Shown here: piece after piece, positions 58,223 through 64,000 of the stretch
Layout: each line of letters opens with the position of its first letter
How positions within the stretch are numbered: position 1 is the first letter of the stretch
Translations under genes and position numbers: made by a program
The notes under the pieces: generated by a model
Databases searched by the model: none
Told to the model about the DNA's origin: nothing
The model's input: only the letters and a program-made list of their open reading frames with translations
Assembly: GCF_031582905.1 (NCBI RefSeq)
Contig: NZ_CP133990.1
Location: forward strand, 3,844,001-3,908,000
DNA length: 64,000 bases
Reading direction: 5' to 3'
From: Pengzhenrongella sp031582905
Lineage (GTDB): Bacteria; Actinomycetota; Actinomycetes; Actinomycetales; Cellulomonadaceae

Positions 58223-59118
58223 GAGGTGCTCCAGAGGTGGTGGTGGCTGTGCCCGGTGTCGGGCTGGACGGGGAAGTGGCGCCGCAGCACGGGACGCCAC
58301 CGCGTGGCGGGCAGGTCCGGGTGCAGGGCGGCGAGGCCGGTCGCGAACTTGGACACCGCGACGGGCCGGTGACCGAGCGACCACAGCGCGCGGTCCGCCA
58401 CCGAGGGGCGGCCGAGGGTCTTGGTCTCGACGACGGCGCGGCCCGCGAGTCGCAGACTGCGCGATTCGGGCCTGCGCTCGGTGGTCCCGCCCTGCGCCGC
58501 ACCGGACGGGCCGGCGCCGTCGGCGCCGGCGCTGTCGGTGCAGACGAGGTCGGTGTCGAGGGTGACGCGGGTGTCGTCGTCCAGCAGCAGGAGGGTGCTG
58601 CGGTTGTAGTGCGTCACGAGCGTCGGCGCGAGGCGCGATGTCAGCTGTTGCGCATCCTGCATCCCGAGCTCGCCCAGGACGGCGTCGGCGAAGAGGGCGC
58701 CGTCCTCGGTGAGGCGGGTGCTCGCGGCCGGGTCGTGCGCCCGCCTGTGCTTGACGGTGCGGCCGCGCCGGTCGCGCGTCTTCACCTCGAGCCAGCACTG
58801 CTGGGAGTCGACGTACGTGCGGGTGCGGATCTTCCACCGGACCGGCCGGCGGTGCGCCGCGAGCCGGTAGGACAGCAGGTCGGGCGTGTCGAAGTACACC
58901 GAGGCGTAGCCGAACGCACGGGCGCCGTCGATCTCGAGGACGCGGGCGGCGCGGTGGGACCTGCGGTCCCCGAGCTCGGCGAGGAGCCGGTGCACGTCCG
59001 CGAGCGGCAGCACGTACTTGCGGTCGACGCGGGTGAGCAGCGCGGCACGGTCGGTCAGCTCGTCGAGGCCGGCGGGGGAGAGGGCGCGGAGCGCGGGGGC
59101 GAGGCCGGTGACGGTCAT
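58219..59118 (-). CDS. VTC-domain polyphosphate polymerase-like protein
   Basis: The 299-aa product has the VTC tunnel-fold motifs: RVDRKYVLPLADVHRLLAEL (basic lid), VYFDTPDLLSYRLAAHRRPV, RWKIRTRTYVDSQQCWLEVK and VVETKTLG near the end. In yeast Vtc4 this fold makes polyphosphate from ATP. In bacteria the role is unproven. ATG 59118 overlaps DUF4956 (59115). No membrane helix is present, so the DUF4956 partner may anchor it. Confidence 0.88.
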   Translation of the reverse strand: MTVTGLAPALRALSPAGLDELTDRAALLTRVDRKYVLPLADVHRLLAELGDRRSHRAARVLEIDGARAFGYASVYFDTPDLLSYRLAAHRRPVRWKIRTRTYVDSQQCWLEVKTRDRRGRTVKHRRAHDPAASTRLTEDGALFADAVLGELGMQDAQQLTSRLAPTLVTHYNRSTLLLLDDDTRVTLDTDLVCTDSAGADGAGPSGAAQGGTTERRPESRSLRLAGRAVVETKTLGRPSVADRALWSLGHRPVAVSKFATGLAALHPDLPATRWRPVLRRHFPVQPDTGHSHHHLWSTS

Positions 59119-59789
59119 CGCAGCGCTCCCGTGGTGGTGCCCACGGTGGCGTCGTGGGTCGTCCCGGGCGTCGCGGAGCGGGCTGCGTCGGCAGGCGTCC
59201 CGGGCCGACCGGTCAGGGCCGGGGCCGGGGCCGGTGCGGCGCCTCCGCGAGGCACCTCGTAGCGCACCTCGACGAGCGTGGTCTCCAGGACGAGGTCGAC
59301 CTTGACGACGTGCGCGGCGTGCACGCGCGCCCCCAGTCGGCGCTCGAGCTCAGCGACGAGCGCGGTGTCGTCGGTGATCGCGACGTCGAGGTTCACGAGC
59401 CGGCTGCGGTGCCGCGTCAGGAGCCGCGGGTGGTCACCGACCCACAGGGCGACGAGCACCAGAGCCATGAGGCTCGCGGTGAGCCAGAGCGGCGTGGCCG
59501 CGAGGCCACCCACGAGGCCCAGTGCGAGGGCCGAGAAGTAGTACGCGACCTCGTGCTGACCGAGCTCGGTGGAGCGCAGCCGGATGATCGACAGCACCCC
59601 GAACAGCCCGAGGCCGAGACCGGCACCGATCGTGCCGGAGCTCAGCGCGACGGACACGGCGAGGACGCCGACGTTCACGCCCAGCAGGGCGACGACGAGG
59701 TCGCGGCGGCGGTGGCGGGGGAAGTACAGCGCGAAGGTGAGGAGCGTGATCGCCACGATGTCGAGGGCGAGCGGTGCTGCGGTGGTCAT
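59115..59789 (-). CDS. DUF4956 membrane protein
   Basis: A 224-aa product with 4 hydrophobic segments in the first half (LDIVAITLLTFALYF, GVNVGVLAVSVALSS and two more), the family motif GLGLGLFGVLSIIRLRS, and a soluble C-terminal half (LVNLDVAITDDTALVAELER). DUF4956 proteins often sit next to VTC polymerase genes. It has an Ala/Pro-rich tail. Start ATG 59789. Confidence 0.88.
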   Translation of the reverse strand: MTTAAPLALDIVAITLLTFALYFPRHRRRDLVVALLGVNVGVLAVSVALSSGTIGAGLGLGLFGVLSIIRLRSTELGQHEVAYYFSALALGLVGGLAATPLWLTASLMALVLVALWVGDHPRLLTRHRSRLVNLDVAITDDTALVAELERRLGARVHAAHVVKVDLVLETTLVEVRYEVPRGGAAPAPAPALTGRPGTPADAARSATPGTTHDATVGTTTGALR

Positions 59790-59909
59790 CGGTTCTCCAG
59801 GTCGGTCTCGGTGAGGAGACGACCTTCGGCCCCGAAGGTGTGGCGATCGCGGGTGCCGCCTGTGCGCGGTCTGTGAGACCCGCGCGGGGACGCCCGGAGG
59901 CGCGCGACG

Positions 59910-61462
59910 TCAGGGAACGACGGCGGGCAGGACCACGCGGAACGTCGTCCCAGCCGGTGAGCTGGACACCGCGATCTGCCCGCCGTGCGCGGTGACCACC
60001 GCGTCGACGATCGCCAGCCCGAGACCGGTCGACCCCGCGCCGGGGGACCGGGCGCTGTCGCCGCGGGTGAAGCGGTCGAACAGGTGCGGCTGGAGGTCCG
60101 GAGGGATGCCGGGACCGTCGTCGGTGACGCGCAGCTCGACGGTGCCGTCGGGGCATGCCTGCACGGAGGTCGTGACCGTCGTGCCGGGCGGGGTGTGCAC
60201 GCGCGCGTTCGCGAGCAGGTTGGCGAGCACCTGGCGGAGCCGGTCCTCGTCCCCGCGTACCGCGGGGACGATCACGTCGAGGTCGCCGGCAGCGTCGTCG
60301 TCGGGCACGTCGTCGTCGGCGACGTCGGGCAGCTTCGAGCCGCCACACGTGGTCCGGTCCGGCCGCGTGCGCGTCGGAGACGGCGTCCACCACCAGGGCG
60401 GTGAGGTCGACCTCCTCGGCGGCCAGCGGGCGGCCGGCGTCGAGGCGGGCCAGCAGCAGCAGGTCCTCGACGAGCGCCGTCATGCGCCGGCTCTCGGACT
60501 CCACCCGCTGCAGGCTCCGGGCCGCGTCCGCGGGCAGCTCGTGCTCCCGGCGTCGTACGAGCTCGGTGTAGCCGCGGATCGACGCCAGCGGGGTGCGCAG
60601 CTCGTGGCTGGCGTCGGCGACGAACTGACGCACCCGGGTCTCGCTGTCCTGACGTGCGGCGAGCGCACCCTCGACGTGTCCGAGCAGCTGGTTGAGCGCC
60701 CGTCCCACCTGGCCCACCTCGGTCCCGGCGTCGGCGTCGGCCACCGGGACGCGCTCGCGGAGCGTCACCTCACCCTGGTGCAGGGGCAGCCCGACCACGC
60801 GGGTCGCAGTGGCCGCGACGCGCTCGAGCGGGCGCAGCTCGCGGCGCACGAGCAACCCGCCGGCGACGGCGGCGAGACCGAGGCCGGCGAGCAGCACGAG
60901 CACCTGCACGACGACGTACTGCTGGACCGTCGCGGCGGCCTCGGCGAGGGGCAGCGCGGTGACGACGAGGTCGTCGTCGGGCAGGGACGTGGCGACGACG
61001 CGCAGGTCGCCCAGCCCGTCGAGGGACACGGTGCGCGGGCCACCGTCGGCGGGGACCGCGGCGAGGGCCGTCTCCTGCTCCGCGGTCAGGTCGTCGATGT
61101 CCCCGCCGCGGGTGATCCGGCCCGACTGCACGACACCGTCGCGGACCGCGAGGGTCACGGTCCCGGCACCCTGCCCGAGCGCGTCGAGGCCGCGCGGCGG
61201 TCCGTCCCCGGGCCGCTGCGGCAGCGGCTCGAGGTCACCGTCCGGTGGGACGGGCGGGAATCTTCTCCGCGCCGACCGCCCGCTCGCTCGACGCCTCGAG
61301 CTGCTCGTCGAGCTGGGCGACGAGGGAGTCCTGCAGCGCGAGGGTCGACACCGTGGTGGTGCCGGCCGACACGACGGCGAGGAGCCCGAGGACCAGCACG
61401 ACGAGGCGACGACGCAGCGTCCAGCGCAGGCCGGGGCGGGGTGCCGGACGTCGACGCGTCAC
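59910..61462 (-). CDS. Sensor histidine kinase, HAMP type (two frameshifts)
   Basis: A 516-aa (repaired) membrane kinase. Helix 1 VVLVLGLLAVVSAGTTT, a ~120-residue external domain, helix 2 YVVVQVLVLLAGLGLAAVAG, HAMP, the H-box FVADASHELRTPLASIRGY, N-box LRQVLANLLANARVHTP, G1 DDGPGIPP and G2 GSTGLGLAIV. Two breaks, at 61259-61260 and 60334-60335, look like an extra A or T each. GTG 61462 starts 5 nt past the regulator stop, so the pair is one operon. It is divergent from the Gly/Met-rich gene. Confidence 0.88.
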
Positions 61463-61466
61463 GCCG

Positions 61467-62225
61467 TCACGCCGTCTCGCCGTCGGCTGGCTTGAGCACG
61501 TAGCCGACGCCGCGCAGCGTGTGGATCATCGGCGTCCGGCCCTTGTCGATCTTGCGGCGCAGGTAGGACACGTAGAGTTCGACGATGTTCGCCTGACCGC
61601 CGAAGTCGTACTGCCACACGCGATCCAAAATCTGCGCCTTGGACAGCACGCGGCGGGGGTTGCGCATGAAGAACCGCAGGAGCTCGAACTCCGTCGCGGT
61701 GAGGTGGATCTCGGCGCCGCCGCGGGTCACCTCGTGGCTGTCCTCGTCCATCCGCAGGTCACCGACGACGAGCACACTCTCCTCGGGCGCCGCGGTCGCG
61801 CCGCTGCGGCGCAGCAGCCCCCGCAGCCGGGCGACGACCTCTTCGAGGCTGAACGGCTTGGTCACGTAGTCGTCACCACCGGCGGTCAGGCCCGCGACGC
61901 GGTCCTCGACGGCGTCCTTGGCGGTGAGGAACAGGACCGGGACGTCAGGCAAGGTGGCGCGGATGCGGCGCAGGACCTCGAGCCCGGTGAGGTCGGGGAG
62001 CATGACGTCGAGGACGATGACGTCCGGCCGGCTCTCCTTGGCCGCCCGGACCGCGGCGTGCCCGGTGACGGCGGTCTGGACCACCCAGCCCTCGTAGCGC
62101 AGCACGGTGGACAGCAGGTCACCCAGCGACGGCTCGTCGTCGACCACGAGCGCACGGATGGGCGAGCCGTCATGGCGGGTCAGGGACTCGCGGGTGCGTG
62201 CCGCGGGCGAGGTGTCGGTGCTCAT
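61467..62225 (-). CDS. OmpR/PhoB-type response regulator
   Basis: A 252-aa product. The receiver has DDEPSLGD, the phosphorylated Asp in VIVLDVMLPDLTGLE, and Lys in YVTKPFSLEE. The winged-helix domain has ATEFELLRFFMRNPRRVLSK and RGVGYVLKPADG. It partners the downstream kinase. ATG 62225 is chosen; ATG 62237, four codons upstream, is an alternative. Confidence 0.92.
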   Translation of the reverse strand: MSTDTSPAARTRESLTRHDGSPIRALVVDDEPSLGDLLSTVLRYEGWVVQTAVTGHAAVRAAKESRPDVIVLDVMLPDLTGLEVLRRIRATLPDVPVLFLTAKDAVEDRVAGLTAGGDDYVTKPFSLEEVVARLRGLLRRSGATAAPEESVLVVGDLRMDEDSHEVTRGGAEIHLTATEFELLRFFMRNPRRVLSKAQILDRVWQYDFGGQANIVELYVSYLRRKIDKGRTPMIHTLRGVGYVLKPADGETA

Positions 62226-62435
62226 GCTGCACAGCATCGGTCACGTCTCTGCCGGTTGCCTGAGCTGTTCCTGTGGATCGGCTGTGCGACCCCGTTCCGC
62301 GGTGAGGAGCGGCGTGACGGGGCCGGGTCGCCGGCCGCCCGGTGCACAGGGGACGCACAGGGCCGGCTCAGTTGGGTCGTGGGATCCGCCGCGATGCTCG
62401 TCGCCGTACCGATCCACCAGTCGAGGAGACCAGTC

Positions 62436-62909
62436 ATGACCACCACCGACGCACCCGTCCACGCAGACCCCCGCGCAGCCGGCGCGGCCGCCGCGCATCC
62501 GGACGGTGACGGACGGGCCACGACGCAGGGCGACGGACCGGACCGACCGGCCGGGTCGCCCACCCGCCCGGATTCTGGATGGGACCGCCTGCGGTCCTGG
62601 GTCGCCGCGCGCGGTGTGCTGGCTGCCGTCCTGGCGGTCCTGCTGACCGCGGCGCTTGCCGGGGGAACCGGGTATGCCGTCGGCTGGGCGGCCGGGACCG
62701 CGGACGCCGATGCGCAGGTGACGCAGTGGACCCCCGGTCAGGGCCCCGGGGGCGGCATGCCGCCCGAGGGCGCGCCGGGCGGCATGGGTGGGATGGGGGG
62801 CATGGGCGGCGGGCTGCCGGAGCTCGAGCCCGGCAGCGGCACGACCGACGGCGCGACCGACGGCGCGACGGATGGCGCGACCGACGGCACGGCCGGCGCG
62901 ACCACCTGA
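62436..62909 (+). CDS. Single-pass membrane protein with Gly/Met-rich tail
   Basis: A 157-aa product I do not recognise. After ~65 polar residues there is one helix (VLAAVLAVLLTAALAGGTGYAVG), then a segment with APGGMGGMGGMGGG and an Asp/Gly/Ala-Thr repeat (DGATDGATDGATDG). GAGGAG precedes ATG 62436. It diverges from the response regulator and shares the GGMGG composition with the DUF4353 lipoprotein, so the same system may control it. Confidence 0.75.
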   Translation: MTTTDAPVHADPRAAGAAAAHPDGDGRATTQGDGPDRPAGSPTRPDSGWDRLRSWVAARGVLAAVLAVLLTAALAGGTGYAVGWAAGTADADAQVTQWTPGQGPGGGMPPEGAPGGMGGMGGMGGGLPELEPGSGTTDGATDGATDGATDGTAGATT

Positions 62910-62935
62910 CGGCGCCCGGGCGGCGGGTGCCCGGC

Positions 62936-62947
62936 TAGGGTCACCGC
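62936..62947 (+). promoter_or_regulatory. Possible leaderless-type -10 before acyltransferase
   Basis: TAGGGT (62936-62941) lies 6 nt before GTG 62948. That GTG would be in frame with the acyltransferase only if one base is missing before 62959. Confidence 0.35.
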
Positions 62948-62958
62948 GTGATGACGCG

Positions 62959-63553
62959 ATGATCCGGCGCACCCTGGCCCGGGCCTACTGGGCCACTAGC
63001 CGTTGGACGCACCGGTCCGAGCCGCTGCCCCCGGGGAGGTCGGGCTGCTCATCGGGGCGCCGCACACGTCCAACTGGGACTTCGTCCTCATGCTCGCGAT
63101 CACGTGGCGCCTGGGCATCGACTCCAAGTTCCTCGGCAAGGTGGCGCTGTTCCGCGGTCCGCTCGGGCCCGTCATGCGCGCCCTGGGCGGCATCCCGGTG
63201 GACCGCCGCAACCCGGCCGGCCTGGTCGACGACGTGGTCGCGCGCGTGCGCGCCGGAGAGCGCTTCTTCCTCGTGGTGACCCCGGAGGGGACGCGCAGCA
63301 GGGCGGAGCACTGGAAGTCCGGGTTCTACCGGATCGCCCTGGACACCGGTCTGCCGATCACCCTGGGCTACGTCGACCGGCGCACGATGACGACGGGCCT
63401 GGGGCCGACGATCCGCCTCACCGGTGACGTCCGGGCTGACATGGATCGCATCCGGGCGTTCTACGCCGACAAGAGCGGGATGCGGCCGGAGAACCGGACG
63501 GAGCCTCGGCTGCGGGACGAGCCGTCGTCGGCCGCGGGGATGCCCCGGTCTGA
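62959..63553 (+). CDS. 1-acyl-glycerol-3-phosphate acyltransferase-like protein (frameshifted)
   Basis: PlsC-type enzymes acylate lysophospholipids. The HX4D catalytic motif is HTSNWDFVLM and the glycerol-phosphate-binding motif VTPEGTRSRAEHWKSGFYRI follows, then ALDTGLPITLGYVD. A lost G in the G4 run 63036-63039 splits the N-terminus MIRRTLARAYWATSRW from the rest. A second lost C near 63543-63546 would end the protein at 63553 (198 aa); as written the frame stays open to the window end. Confidence 0.75.
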
Positions 63554-63744
63554 CCGGCACACCGTGCGCCCGCCCGCGGTGCGCGGCATGCTGGGCAGCG
63601 GACGGACGGACGTGTGGACGGACGGGCGAGACAGACGGACGGACGACCCGCGACCGGCGCGTGGACGCGCTGATCAGGTGGGCGCGCTGCAGGACGGCGC
63701 GCTGGTCGGCCGGGTTGGGCGACGCGACGACAGGGTGGGCGACG

Positions 63745-64000
63745 TGGTCAAGCGGGTGGCACGAGCAGCGGTGGCCGCCTCGAGCCGGTGGACCGACCCG
63801 GATGGCGTGCGGATGCCGGCAGGCGAGGTCCACGCCTGGGAGCGCGGCACGAACGGGACGGTCTGCGGGCTCGCGCTGAGCCGCACCGAGCTGCAGCGCT
63901 TCCCGCACGTGGACTGGGCCGACGTCCAGCCCGCGACCGGCCGGCACGCCGACGAGGTGGGGCGGGTGTGCCCGCGGTGCGCGGCCGGCATGGGGGCGCG
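63745..64000 (+). CDS. Hypothetical protein with Cys/His cluster, 5' part
   Basis: At least 85 residues: VKRVARAAVAASSRWTDPDG, then HAWERGTNGTVCGLALSRTE and VGRVCPRCAAGMGAR at the window edge. The His, Cys and CPRC spacing suggests a small zinc-binding domain. The start GTG 63745 is inferred; the frame is open from the acyltransferase because of the suspected frame error. Function unknown. No gene is seen in 63554-63744. Confidence 0.45.

Noticed and set aside
63554..63744. Linker between acyltransferase and the last Cys/His protein as a true fusion
   Set aside because: The joining residues are Arg/Asp-rich and unlike either family; a lost C near 63543 gives a normal stop.

Overview
The window is a 64-kb piece of a high-GC actinobacterial chromosome spanning the replication origin. 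Gene order, codon use and protein flavour suggest the Micrococcales, most like Cellulomonas; the genus is inference. From memory, the layout resembles two M. tuberculosis neighbourhoods next to its origin: rpmH-rnpA-yidD-yidC-jag-rsmG-parA-parB-trx-murJ-DUF6049-nudix-pcnA, and ino1/padR-ponA-rpsF-ssb-rpsR-rplI-dnaB.

Layout. (1) 1-7 kb: on the minus strand dnaA, oriC, dnaN, gnd, recF, dciA and the 5' part of gyrB. (2) 7-16 kb: on the plus strand rpmH, rnpA, yidD, yidC, khpB/jag, rsmG, then 2.6 kb with no convincing gene but five parS sites, then parA and parB with three more inside the genes. (3) 16-27.5 kb: on the minus strand D-Ala-D-Ala ligase, an aminotransferase, trxA/trxB, a pseudokinase with an extracellular jelly-roll domain, murJ, a DUF6049 protein and a Nudix hydrolase. 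(4) 27.5-31 kb: pcnA, a pyrimidine-dimer glycosylase-like protein and an MFS transporter. (5) 31-42 kb: padR-ino1 with a palindromic operator, a PASTA bifunctional PBP, rpsF-ssb-rpsR-rplI, a MATE transporter and dnaB carrying a class 3 intein. (6) 42-54 kb: accessory genes including a sugar ABC importer without its ATPase, a GGDEF protein, an FAD oxidoreductase, a SNF2 helicase, an aminotransferase and small unknown proteins. (7) 54-64 kb: a MecA_N-type class B PBP, a VTC-polymerase / DUF4956 / carbohydrate-binding lipoprotein cluster with its own two-component system, a Gly/Met-rich membrane protein and an acyltransferase.

The core regions serve replication start (dnaA, dnaN, oriC, dnaB, dciA, ssb), origin segregation (parA, parB, parS), membrane protein insertion (yidC, yidD), cell wall assembly (murJ, pseudokinase, ddl, PBPs) and thiol redox (trxA, trxB).

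Caution: about two dozen single-base indels, nearly all lost G or C in runs of 3-6, break otherwise intact genes. In almost every case adding back the base restores the family sequence and makes the gene length divisible by three, so these are most likely assembly errors. Such genes are given as one CDS with the break position. The best candidate for a little-described system is the cluster at 56.3-62.9 kb; the intein, the rpsF leader and the parS-rich gap are the other notable signals.
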